Of a stretch of 45,936 bases of DNA, positions 22,622 to 31,398 are shown in pieces. The position numbers were made by a program, and so were the translations under genes. Numbering within the stretch: the first letter of the stretch is position 1; every line of letters begins with the position of its first letter. Below the pieces are notes generated by a model. The model was not told where the DNA came from, made no database searches, and worked only from the letters and a program-made list of their open reading frames with translations. Source of the stretch: Verrucomicrobium sp. BvORR106 (GTDB lineage Bacteria > Verrucomicrobiota > Verrucomicrobiia > Verrucomicrobiales > Verrucomicrobiaceae); NCBI RefSeq assembly GCF_000739655.1, contig NZ_BATR01000047.1, positions 1-45,936 of the forward strand, in the 5' to 3' direction.

Positions 22622-23452
22622 TCAAATCTCAAACACATAGCGGCGATCATCGGAACCATCGGCGGCGGGCCAGGAAAAGGCGTTTGGGATCCAGCGCACC
22701 AGATGATCCACGCCTGCAGTCTGAAAGGCCTGGACGTAAGCGGAGATGTCCTCCTTGAAGTGCGCCCACACCGCCTGCTCGTAGTGGATGGGGATGACCT
22801 GGCGCGGAGTGAGCATCTGGATGGTCTGAACGGCCTGCTTGGCCGTCAGCGTGAACTTGATCGCTGGCGGCAGCGGGGGCCACAGGTTCACGCCACCGAG
22901 GTGCAACACGGCGGTGTGCACCTCGAACCGATTGGCCACCTCCCGGATCCCGTCGAAGAAGACGGTGTCTCCAGACAGGTAGAGCACGCCGTGCTTCTGC
23001 CCCTCCCACTGCAGCACGAAGCCTGACACATGACGGGTGCCGGGCAGCCACCGGGGCCCATGCAGGGCCGGGGTGGCAGTGACGGTGAGCTTGAACCCAT
23101 CCTGCCCAAAGAGCGTGGTGGTGCTCCAGTCTGCCAGCGTGGTGACGTTCGACACCCCCTTGAGATGGTGCTTGCCGTGGGGGTTGGTGATGACCTCCCG
23201 TGTCTGGGTGAACAAGGCCCGGCCGCCGTCGTCCAGATTGTCCACATGATGCGGATGGCTCAGCAGGATGGCGTCCAGCGGGCCCAGCTCCGCGGCGGTG
23301 AGGGAGGTGCCTCGGTAGCGCGTGAGATGCAGGCCCAGGCCCGCCGGGTAGCGCCTCATGCCTGTGTCCAGCACGGGATCGGTGACGATTCTCAAGGAGC
23401 CAATCTCCAGCAGCACCCCGGCGGTGGAGAGATGGGTGATGGACACTTGCAT
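22622..23452 (-). CDS. MBL-fold metallohydrolase (UlaG/beta-lactamase_2 type)
   Basis: The 276-residue protein has the metal motif LLSHPHHVDNLDD (His66, His68, Asp71), later ligands in ATPALHG, YLSGDTVF and VIPIHYE. This is the beta-lactamase_2 branch, which includes lactonases and the phospholipase-D-like NAPE-PLD. It has no signal peptide, so it should be cytoplasmic. It starts 36 bp after the catalase-fold gene and could be the last gene of that operon. If so, a role on a lipid or peroxide-derived product is conceivable, but the substrate is unknown. Confidence 0.9.
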   Translation of the reverse strand: MQVSITHLSTAGVLLEIGSLRIVTDPVLDTGMRRYPAGLGLHLTRYRGTSLTAAELGPLDAILLSHPHHVDNLDDGGRALFTQTREVITNPHGKHHLKGVSNVTTLADWSTTTLFGQDGFKLTVTATPALHGPRWLPGTRHVSGFVLQWEGQKHGVLYLSGDTVFFDGIREVANRFEVHTAVLHLGGVNLWPPLPPAIKFTLTAKQAVQTIQMLTPRQVIPIHYEQAVWAHFKEDISAYVQAFQTAGVDHLVRWIPNAFSWPAADGSDDRRYVFEI

Positions 23453-23488
23453 GGGCGGCAGCAGTGGGGTGGGTGGGAATGAGGGCGG

Positions 23489-26143
23489 TCAGCGCAGGTC
23501 TTCGCGGGCCACGGACTTCGGATCGTTGCGATCATCCCGCCAGCGCGGATGCGGAACATGGAAGACGTAGTCGCCATTGTAGGAGGCCACCGCTTCTGTG
23601 AAGGTCAGCGTGCCGATGGTGGTCCACTTCTGCCCGTGGACGCGCTGGGTGATGTTGGAGCGCTCGCCCACGTCAGAGACCGCCACGTCAAACACCAGCG
23701 GTCGCTTGGGCGTGGCGTCGCCGCGGTCGTACATGATGGCCAGGATCTCATCGCGGAAGTCCACTCCTTCACCGCCCACCTCGACCGTTCCTTTGGCGGT
23801 GGTGAGCTTGATGAAGCGTGGGCAGGACGGATTCGACACCGGTGCACCGGTGGTGAACTCGGAGATTTCATAGAGCTGGCGCTCCAGCGGCTGTTTGTCT
23901 GCGCGCAAGAGCTTCAGCGCTGTGATGATGAAGCTGAAGATGCCGGCGCCGCGTCGCCATGGAGTGACAGGTGGGGAGTTCGTCAGCACGGCCTCGCGGA
24001 TGCTGTAGGTGGTGGTGCCGCCCAGATCCTCCTGGGTGATGAGGCTGGCCGTGGGATAGGCCGCCGCGTCGTTGGGGTCGGTGGTGGGGTAGAGATTGGC
24101 CACCAGCGCGAGGGAGCGCCACTTGCCCGCGTGCGTTTCCTTGGCGGTGGTGGAGTAGCGGGCGAGCGCGAGGGCTCGGCTGCCCGGTTTGAAATAACCC
24201 GTGTAGTTCGTCCCGGGCGGGGCGTCGTTGATCTTCCACTCGCCGGAGAGGATGATGCCATTGGGGTGGAGCAGACGGCGGAAACCCTTGTGATCATCCC
24301 CCCAGCGCATCACCGCCCGTGTGCGCAGTGTGCGGCGGGAGGCCGCGAGCAGACTGGTCACCAGCCGGCCGGCGGTGATGGAGTACACGGGGAGGGGCTT
24401 CTCGTTCGGCCCGCCCCAGGTGTGATAGTAGGGTTGTTGGCTCGCACCGTCGCGCAGGGCGGGATCAAAGAGCTGCTTCTTCACCTCGGCAAAGGTGGAG
24501 CGGGTGAACTGGCGGTCGTGCAGTGTCAGGTCCTGGTTGTTGTCCGGCAGCGCGGCATCGGCAGGCGGGCGCTTGATGCCGTGTCGCCAGCCCAGTGCAT
24601 AGAAGATGCCCAGCACCAGCGCCCCCAGCACGCCCCCGCCGCCGATGAGCCGACAGAGCTTTGAAGAGGCCTGCATCGGCATCATGGGATCGTTGACCGC
24701 ATACACGCCTCCCAGCTTCCAGAGGGTGTAGAGCACCACCAGGGCGATGAAGCCTCGCAGTACCCGCGAACGTACGAGAAAGAAGAGCAGGGCACCCAAT
24801 ACCACCAGGCCCACTACCTCCACGAGCCAGAAGATGCGCCAGGTGTTGTTGGTCAGGTTGGGCCGGCCCAGCCGGGGGCGGGCGTACTCAGGCTTCTCCC
24901 CCACCAGCCACGGGGAGGCAAAGTAGGGGAACTCGTTGGAAAAGGGTTTCAGGGAAAACTGTTCCAGCTGCCCCTGGGGATTTCTCTGCGGGGCTCCCGT
25001 GGCGGGATTGATGCGGTACTCCCCGTCGTTCATGGTCACGCGCGGGTAGCGGTTGTCATCGGTGTAGGAGGCCTCCCAGAGCTGGGTGTCGCCCGCCATC
25101 GCTGTGAGGGCCGCCACGTCATCCGAGAGCACGCGACCATTGGGAAAGCGGGTGGGCTGGCTCCGGGAAAAGATGAGCACGTCCGGCATCGCATCATAGG
25201 GTCGCCGGGCAAAGAGCGGGGAGAAGAAGGTCCGGTTGAAGTCCTCCAGGATGGTGGGGTTGTTGTGGCGGCGGTTGATATCGGCCACATGCTTGGAGGG
25301 GGGCAGGAAGTTGAGCCCATCGAACCGGGGCAGTTGGGTGCGCTGGGAGCGGCCCACGTGGTCGATCTGCTTCCCGTCCTTGGTCGTGGTGGCCCAGACG
25401 AGGAAGTTCCGCTGTTGAGGCGCGAACCGGTCCAGCGGGATGCTCACGACGATGCCGATGATGTTGGTCCGGAAGAAGCGCGGGAAGATGAAGGGATCGT
25501 CAAACACCCCGGTGCGGACGTTGATCTCCTTGTCCCGGTAGGGAGCGTTCACCACGGCCCGGCCCGCGGGCAGCCCGGTGATTCTGAAGTTGGCCGGGTC
25601 CATGCCGCCATCGTTGTTCAGAGTGAACTGGAGCTCGACCTCCGGGGAGATGTCGTCAGGTTGCAGGATCGTGGCTCCGTAGCGTTCGCGGTCAGCCACG
25701 GAGTTGAACCCGAGCTGCGCATTGAGGTCCATGAAGATGTTGTAACGGTAGCTCTTCAGGTTCAGCGGTCGGGGTTGTGTGTGCTTGTACTTCGGTGCCG
25801 CAGGGTCACCGCCGTTCATGGTCGGGAGCTGGGTGCCCACCATCACGAGGTTCTGTTTCTGGGCGTCCACCTGGTCCTTGGGCACCTCTTCCAGTCTCGC
25901 CATGGAGGGGAAGACGCAGATGCTCACGATGAGGTTCTTTGCCTCGGGAAGGGCAGGGTTCTGGTCCTTGTCCAGATAGACGTGGAGGTCGGTGATGCGC
26001 GGTTCGCCATCCTTCGGCGGGTTCAGCGCATTGAGGTCCAGCGGGTCGGCATGATCAGAGGCATGGACCGGCCCCCAGGCAGGGAGGAGGCACAACGCGA
26101 TGAGTGCGGCGACGGCGCGGCGGAAACCGGTGGGCGGTGTCAT
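23489..26143 (-). CDS. DUF4331-like / membrane / catalase-fold fusion protein
   Basis: The 884-residue protein starts with a signal peptide (ALIALCLLPAWGPVHA, then SDHADPLDL). The N-terminal half (about 25-420) resembles DUF4331 (DPLDLN...PRITDLHVYLD, then long beta-rich sequence). Residues about 434-518 hold three membrane segments (WLVEVVGLVVLGALLFFLV and following). The last 325 residues follow a catalase pattern: HPNGIILSGEW, in the manner of HAKG...G, places the distal His at 626, and FKPGSRALALARYST matches the ...RFST strand (Arg662). The usual proximal haem ligand RxxxY is not obvious, so this may be a divergent haem or peroxide domain of the allene-oxide-synthase/catalase-related type. 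The ATG at 26143 precedes the signal peptide; 39 upstream in-frame codons look non-coding. It follows the GMC-patatin gene by 59 bp. Confidence 0.75.
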   Translation of the reverse strand: MTPPTGFRRAVAALIALCLLPAWGPVHASDHADPLDLNALNPPKDGEPRITDLHVYLDKDQNPALPEAKNLIVSICVFPSMARLEEVPKDQVDAQKQNLVMVGTQLPTMNGGDPAAPKYKHTQPRPLNLKSYRYNIFMDLNAQLGFNSVADRERYGATILQPDDISPEVELQFTLNNDGGMDPANFRITGLPAGRAVVNAPYRDKEINVRTGVFDDPFIFPRFFRTNIIGIVVSIPLDRFAPQQRNFLVWATTTKDGKQIDHVGRSQRTQLPRFDGLNFLPPSKHVADINRRHNNPTILEDFNRTFFSPLFARRPYDAMPDVLIFSRSQPTRFPNGRVLSDDVAALTAMAGDTQLWEASYTDDNRYPRVTMNDGEYRINPATGAPQRNPQGQLEQFSLKPFSNEFPYFASPWLVGEKPEYARPRLGRPNLTNNTWRIFWLVEVVGLVVLGALLFFLVRSRVLRGFIALVVLYTLWKLGGVYAVNDPMMPMQASSKLCRLIGGGGVLGALVLGIFYALGWRHGIKRPPADAALPDNNQDLTLHDRQFTRSTFAEVKKQLFDPALRDGASQQPYYHTWGGPNEKPLPVYSITAGRLVTSLLAASRRTLRTRAVMRWGDDHKGFRRLLHPNGIILSGEWKINDAPPGTNYTGYFKPGSRALALARYSTTAKETHAGKWRSLALVANLYPTTDPNDAAAYPTASLITQEDLGGTTTYSIREAVLTNSPPVTPWRRGAGIFSFIITALKLLRADKQPLERQLYEISEFTTGAPVSNPSCPRFIKLTTAKGTVEVGGEGVDFRDEILAIMYDRGDATPKRPLVFDVAVSDVGERSNITQRVHGQKWTTIGTLTFTEAVASYNGDYVFHVPHPRWRDDRNDPKSVAREDLR

Positions 26144-26202
26144 GTGAAGGCAGGGTTCAGTCTGAAAACTAAAGAGGGGCGGAAGCGGTGCGGAGACGGG
26201 GT

Positions 26203-29200
26203 TCAAGACCGCAACACCTGGAGTGCCACCTGCTGGCCGAGGGCCCGGTAGCTCTCCCACTGCGGATCGTCGAAGAACTGGTCAAAAGTGGACTGCTGGG
26301 GGAAGTCCGGGTAGCGGTCGCCGTAGTTCCGGATGTCCTCCGTGAGCGTGCCGCCCACACCGGGCTTGATGACGGCGAGCCATGAGACCACCCCCGGTGC
26401 GGAGGCATAGGTCACGCGGGCGAGTGCCGCGTGGCGGGAACTGCCGCGCTGGAGTTCGCGGATGCCGCCGAGCCTTTCGGGGTCCAGCCACGCCCTGACC
26501 ATCTCTGATGGCAGCGGGGGGGATCCTTCCACCCAGGTGGGTTGCGGCAGACGGATGGCAGCATCCTCCCACACATCCCAGGGGTCTGGCACGATCGGCT
26601 GGTCGGCTTCTCCGGGTGAGCCATTGCCAGCGGGACGCAGGGGACAGGCGGCATCGCGATTCGGCTCTAGCCACTCGACCTGCGCGCCGAAGTCGGTGCG
26701 CACGGTCCGCGTGAGATCCGCCAGATCCGTCCACTGGTACTTGGGATCCTCGCCGCCATCCACCAGCAGCATGAAGGGCAGCCGTCGGCGCACGAGTTCG
26801 TACAGCCCGGTCACCTCAAAGTGACCGCCATCGCTCAGGTACCAGAACCAGCGCGAGGCCCCATGGAATCGGCCGCGCCACTCAGACAGCAGCATGCTCT
26901 GCATGCGGTACAAGGAAACAGGCAGTCTCTTGATGCGCCGCCAGATGGTGTCGGGGAATCGACCGGGCCGTTCACTGGCCAGGATGCCGGAGTCCCACCA
27001 GTAGCCCAGCCGCACATTCAGCAGACCCAGGAAGAGGGACATGGTGAACGTGGTGCTGCGGCCGGATCCGGTGGAGAAGGCGGCACCGGAGACGGCGGTC
27101 CAGGCACCCAGGGAAAGCGGCTCCACCTCGGCGCTGTCGCTCTCCTTGCTGGCCAGGACGTGAAAGGCGTTGGGGTTGCTGCCTACAGGGAAAGCGCGCA
27201 GGGCGATCTTGCGGCGCTTGCCTACGGCATTGGCATCATCGCTGTCCAGACCTTCCAGCCAGCGGCGGCGTTTCTGCCACTTCGGCCAGGCGTCGGGATG
27301 CGTCCATTCGGCGAAGTAGCGCCGACCTACGGTGACCCCTTCTGGCGTGACGCACATGGGCAGTCCCTTCCGGCTGCGGATGTCGCGATCTGAGGCGAGG
27401 TCCACGGTCTCATTCAGGCAGACATTGATGAGGTGGAGCGGGCCCCCGGAGCGCTCGGGATGGTACAGGTCGTACGGCACGTCGTCCATGGGATGAGCCT
27501 GCTTCACATCCGTGGCATCATCGGCGGTGCCCCCGTACACCCTCTCTTCATTTGAGGCACCCAGGAAGGTGCGGGTGAGGCGGGCTGCATACGCCGTGTG
27601 GAGCGAGGAAAGGTTCAGGAAATCAAAGGCCCTGCCGATCACAAAAGAGAAGATGAGCGCCAGGACGATGGAGCCCACGCCCCACATACCCGCATCCGCC
27701 ATGACCAGCTCATGAGCGAGCAGGTCCACCATGAAGACGAGGATGATCGCCAGGGGAATGCCGACGAGCTTGGAAAGGCGTGCCAGGGACAGGCCTTCAC
27801 GCCCGGCCGCACTGACCTGCTGAAGCGCCTTCATGCCCAGCCAGCGCAGGATGGGCAAACCGGGGCCCACCGCCGCCATGATGCCGACGAAGAGCACGGT
27901 CACCGTCTTCTCAGCGGCGAGCCGGGCCACCGTGTCCAACAGCGCCCAGCCCGTGACAGCGGCAAAGATGATGGCCACCTCCCCCAGCGCCAGGCTCAGC
28001 CGATTGCGAACGATGGTGCCCAGGATGCGCGGGGCAACTTTGGCCGGGAGACCCCGGGTTGCCCCCCAGCGGACCACCTCCTGCCACAACCAGGAGAGGA
28101 GCAGGATGGCTCCGGCACCTGCGCCGTAGGGGAGGGATTCCGGGCTCGTCAGCGCGGCCACCGAGCCGGTGAGGAGTACGAGCCAGGCAAAGAGGCCGTA
28201 GGGTGAATACGGTCGAGTGGAGCCGCCTTTGGGTGCAAGCCAATACGCCAGGGTGCCGGGCAGGACGCCCAACGCCAGCGCCAGGGCGGGCAGGATCCAC
28301 CAGGGGGAAAGCTCGCCTACGAGCACAAAGGGGCCATTGGGCAGACCCAGCTTCTTGGTCACGAGCGCCGCGAGACCAAAGAGGCCGAAGAGCAGCGAGC
28401 CCACCACCAGATGAACGGTGAAGATGTTGCGCCAGAAGACGGCCAGATTCAGCCGCAGATCCTCGCCTCCTGTGGCGAAGATGTAGTTGGCATTCGTGCG
28501 CAGCCACCAGAGCGGCGGTGAGGCGGTGTTCTTCAACACATCCTGCACGGCCCCACAGGGGTCGGCCGGACCGGTTTCCCCGGGCGGCGGAGCATTGACG
28601 GTGGGGCGGGTGAAGAGGCGTCCGAGGAAACTACCCGTGAACCCGCCGCCGGAGACGGTCGAGAGGAAGTCCAGATCCCGCACCCGGTTCCGGGTGGCGA
28701 GCGCCTGCAGCACACCCAGGCAGAAGGTGGCACTCCGGATGCCGCCGCCGGAGAAAGCCAGGCCCACGGCGTCCTTGGGCAGCTTGATCAACGGATGGCG
28801 CACGGCCGGCAGTTCATCATTGGCAGGGTTGCCAGATTCCAGGGCGTTGGCAGCCACGGGCACCGGTGGCCGGTCGGGATACGCCTTGTTGCGCCGGCTC
28901 AGGATGGCGCGGGCTTCGCGGTCCTCCACAATGGCGGGGTAGCTCGCGCGATCCTCCTCCGCTAGGATGGTGTCCGCCGCCTTCTCGCTCATCATGAAGA
29001 TGGGCGTGAGGATGAAATAACCGGGAATGCGGGGGAAGACGGAGGCATCCACGATGCGCAGGCCCTGCACCCCGTGCACGCGGAAGTGGCTGTCCAACAC
29101 CGCCTCCTTGTCCACAAGTTTGGAAGGATCCGCCTGCCAGGCATCTGCCCCGATCCGGCAGGTGCAGGAGGCGTGGTGACCCCAGGACTGCGTTTGAATC

Positions 29201-31347
29201 CACTCCCGCAGCGCATTGGAGCCGTCCTCCTTGTCCAGCCCGGGCTGAATCTCGTGGACGAACTCCCGCGGGTTCCGCCGGTTGATGTCCCGCATGAACT
29301 TCACCGCATCCACGATGGCTTCCAGATCGCGCTCGCTCTGCTTGAGGTTGAGGTCGATGGACTCTTGCTGCTCCAGCAGGGCGGGTGGGATGGGCAGTCC
29401 GGTGGCCTGATAGGCCTTCATCCGGTTCTGCAATTCCCGCGCCTTTTCATTGTAGGAGTCAAAGCAGATCTCCGGAGCGTCGAACGGGTTCAAGGAACGA
29501 ATCTTGACGTAGCCGTCGTTGTTCCGGGTGTAGCCTTTCAGGATCACCCAGGACCAGATGTTGCGCTGATCCTTCGCGGCACCGAGGGTGGGCCGGAAGA
29601 GCTCCCGTGACCAGCCCCAGTAGTACCCGCGGAAGGCGGCAGGTGCCCCGAAGGTGAAGAGGTCCGGCTCTGGTTCCTCCGCCTCCTGCACCACCTTGGA
29701 GCGGCGCAGCACGGCCACCGCCCCGCCGTTGGTGCGGTAGAGACCGCTCTTGTCCTTGAGCCATTGGAGACGGGCCGGGTCGTTGTCATCGCCGGGAGTG
29801 AAGGAGAGTCCGTTCAGGGTGGAGAAGTCCTCCGCCACCTCGCTCACGATGGTGACCTCGTACCGGTCCTGCAGATTCCGGCCCACGCCGGGGAGATGGA
29901 TGAACCCGGTATTTTCCGCACTGCCCGGTTTCTTGAGGGGCTGACCGTCGATCCCCGTCAGCGCCGGGGTGGGAAGTGCGTTTTTGCCGCCTTTCTGGCT
30001 GGCTTTGATCGCATTGACATCCTGCTCATTGCCGATACCGCTGAGGGTCAGGAGCTGCGGGGTGTTGAAGGCCCCGCCGCAGAGGATGACCTCCCGTGCG
30101 GCGAAGTAGCGGGTGCGTTCGCCCGGGGCGTTGCCCTTGGTCTGCAGGGGGCTGGCTTCATAGAGGTAGTCGCCGCGGGCCAGCTCCACACCCACAGCCC
30201 GGGGGGCTTCGCCCTCCGCTTGTTCAAAGAGAACCTTGGTCACGTGTACGCCCTGGTCGATCACGAGGCGTTCGGGGAAGCGCGCCTGCGTTTTCAAGAG
30301 CAGCTCCCGCACCCCGGCGCGGCGGCCGAGGAGGAACCGCCCCTTGTAGTCCATGGCATCGCTGCTCTCAATGCCCGTGGGGATGAGGAAGACACCCTCC
30401 GGACTGGTCCGGCGGGTGTTGTAGTCGTTGGGGTCGATGTGCTGCACGATGCGCAGCTTCACCAGGGCCTGCTTCAGCATGCCGATGAGCGGCTTGTCCT
30501 GGTGCAGGACGGCCAGCGCGGTGCCGATGAGCACGTTGAAGAAGTTCCGGTCCTTCCGGGCGATTCCGGTGACGAGGTTGGGATCGATGAAACTGGTGGG
30601 CTGCCAACCTTTGGTGCCATGCCCGCCGTCATCCAGCACCGCGCGCGGGTCGAACTGGAGCACGATCCACTGGTATCCCTTGTAGAAGATGCCCAGCAGC
30701 TTGCGGAACCACTGGTCATACGCCTTGCGGTAGAGGTTGCGCTCCATCCGGGCGAAGTAGCCCCGCATGTTCTCCGCCCGCCAGGTGTTGTCCCCCGTGA
30801 GTTCGGCGATGTACTCCCAGTCCTTGTCGTTGGGCGCGGCCATGATCATGGCGTGGTGCCCGGTGCAGCCCCCCAGGCCGGCGGACCGGGGGTAGAAGAC
30901 GCCGCCCTTGCCCTTCTTGTCCCAGCCGGTGGGATCGAGGAAACGGTCGTGATACGGATAAGGCGTGTCCGCAGGTTTGCCGTCGGGGGCATCCGCAGCC
31001 GCCTGGCCGTTGGGCACCGGCTGGTTCAGCCGGTTGTATTTGTCATCCAGCTTCTGCCGGGCGTCATCGGCATAGTGCCGCACGGAGAACTGCCAGCTCA
31101 TCTCCAGGTCCTCGGTGGCCGCCCCGTGGTAGCCCGGGACCTGGTTGACCTCCCCGGGTCCCGCAGTGGGAAAGACGCTGGACTTGTGCTCCAGCGGGTC
31201 CCGCCCCGCCTCCAGCACCAGCACCCGCTTGCCCGCCAGCGCCAGACGGGACGCCAGCGGCCCACCGCCGGCCCCGGAGCCGACGATGATGTAGTCAAAC
31301 GGGGTGTCGGTGGGACTTTGTGCCTGTTGAAGGAGTTCCTGGCTCAT
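26203..31347 (-). CDS. GMC oxidoreductase fused to a membrane-inserted patatin-like phospholipase
   Basis: The protein has 1714 residues. About 1-800 form a GMC flavoenzyme: FAD motif YIIVGSGAGGGPLASRLA at 19-36, GLGGCTGHHAMIM, ILCGGAFNTPQLL and the catalytic-His region WGHHASCTCRIG. The second His/Asn of the family is not apparent in the ILTPIFMMSEKAAD segment. Residues about 855-910 open a patatin domain with GGGIRS (about 867-872) and STVSGGG (Ser899). Several hydrophobic segments (about 970-1260, e.g. FTVHLVVGSLLFGLFGLAALV) then interrupt it, and the catalytic Asp1506 follows in SDGGHFEVTG. No signal peptide is seen. It may oxidise an alcohol or sterol and deacylate a lipid at the membrane. 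It lies 51 bp after the cytochrome gene and 59 bp before the catalase-fold gene. Confidence 0.87.
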   Translation of the reverse strand: MSQELLQQAQSPTDTPFDYIIVGSGAGGGPLASRLALAGKRVLVLEAGRDPLEHKSSVFPTAGPGEVNQVPGYHGAATEDLEMSWQFSVRHYADDARQKLDDKYNRLNQPVPNGQAAADAPDGKPADTPYPYHDRFLDPTGWDKKGKGGVFYPRSAGLGGCTGHHAMIMAAPNDKDWEYIAELTGDNTWRAENMRGYFARMERNLYRKAYDQWFRKLLGIFYKGYQWIVLQFDPRAVLDDGGHGTKGWQPTSFIDPNLVTGIARKDRNFFNVLIGTALAVLHQDKPLIGMLKQALVKLRIVQHIDPNDYNTRRTSPEGVFLIPTGIESSDAMDYKGRFLLGRRAGVRELLLKTQARFPERLVIDQGVHVTKVLFEQAEGEAPRAVGVELARGDYLYEASPLQTKGNAPGERTRYFAAREVILCGGAFNTPQLLTLSGIGNEQDVNAIKASQKGGKNALPTPALTGIDGQPLKKPGSAENTGFIHLPGVGRNLQDRYEVTIVSEVAEDFSTLNGLSFTPGDDNDPARLQWLKDKSGLYRTNGGAVAVLRRSKVVQEAEEPEPDLFTFGAPAAFRGYYWGWSRELFRPTLGAAKDQRNIWSWVILKGYTRNNDGYVKIRSLNPFDAPEICFDSYNEKARELQNRMKAYQATGLPIPPALLEQQESIDLNLKQSERDLEAIVDAVKFMRDINRRNPREFVHEIQPGLDKEDGSNALREWIQTQSWGHHASCTCRIGADAWQADPSKLVDKEAVLDSHFRVHGVQGLRIVDASVFPRIPGYFILTPIFMMSEKAADTILAEEDRASYPAIVEDREARAILSRRNKAYPDRPPVPVAANALESGNPANDELPAVRHPLIKLPKDAVGLAFSGGGIRSATFCLGVLQALATRNRVRDLDFLSTVSGGGFTGSFLGRLFTRPTVNAPPPGETGPADPCGAVQDVLKNTASPPLWWLRTNANYIFATGGEDLRLNLAVFWRNIFTVHLVVGSLLFGLFGLAALVTKKLGLPNGPFVLVGELSPWWILPALALALGVLPGTLAYWLAPKGGSTRPYSPYGLFAWLVLLTGSVAALTSPESLPYGAGAGAILLLSWLWQEVVRWGATRGLPAKVAPRILGTIVRNRLSLALGEVAIIFAAVTGWALLDTVARLAAEKTVTVLFVGIMAAVGPGLPILRWLGMKALQQVSAAGREGLSLARLSKLVGIPLAIILVFMVDLLAHELVMADAGMWGVGSIVLALIFSFVIGRAFDFLNLSSLHTAYAARLTRTFLGASNEERVYGGTADDATDVKQAHPMDDVPYDLYHPERSGGPLHLINVCLNETVDLASDRDIRSRKGLPMCVTPEGVTVGRRYFAEWTHPDAWPKWQKRRRWLEGLDSDDANAVGKRRKIALRAFPVGSNPNAFHVLASKESDSAEVEPLSLGAWTAVSGAAFSTGSGRSTTFTMSLFLGLLNVRLGYWWDSGILASERPGRFPDTIWRRIKRLPVSLYRMQSMLLSEWRGRFHGASRWFWYLSDGGHFEVTGLYELVRRRLPFMLLVDGGEDPKYQWTDLADLTRTVRTDFGAQVEWLEPNRDAACPLRPAGNGSPGEADQPIVPDPWDVWEDAAIRLPQPTWVEGSPPLPSEMVRAWLDPERLGGIRELQRGSSRHAALARVTYASAPGVVSWLAVIKPGVGGTLTEDIRNYGDRYPDFPQQSTFDQFFDDPQWESYRALGQQVALQVLRS

Positions 31348-31398
31348 GCGGGGCGTGACGTGAGGTGAGATGAGATGACGGGATCTGGAGGAATGAGG

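Noticed and set aside
25265-26251. 328-codon plus-strand frame opposite the DUF4331-like region
   Set aside because: Compositionally biased antisense of the fusion gene.
29764-31368. 534-codon plus-strand frame opposite the GMC gene
   Set aside because: Shadow of the oxidoreductase domain.
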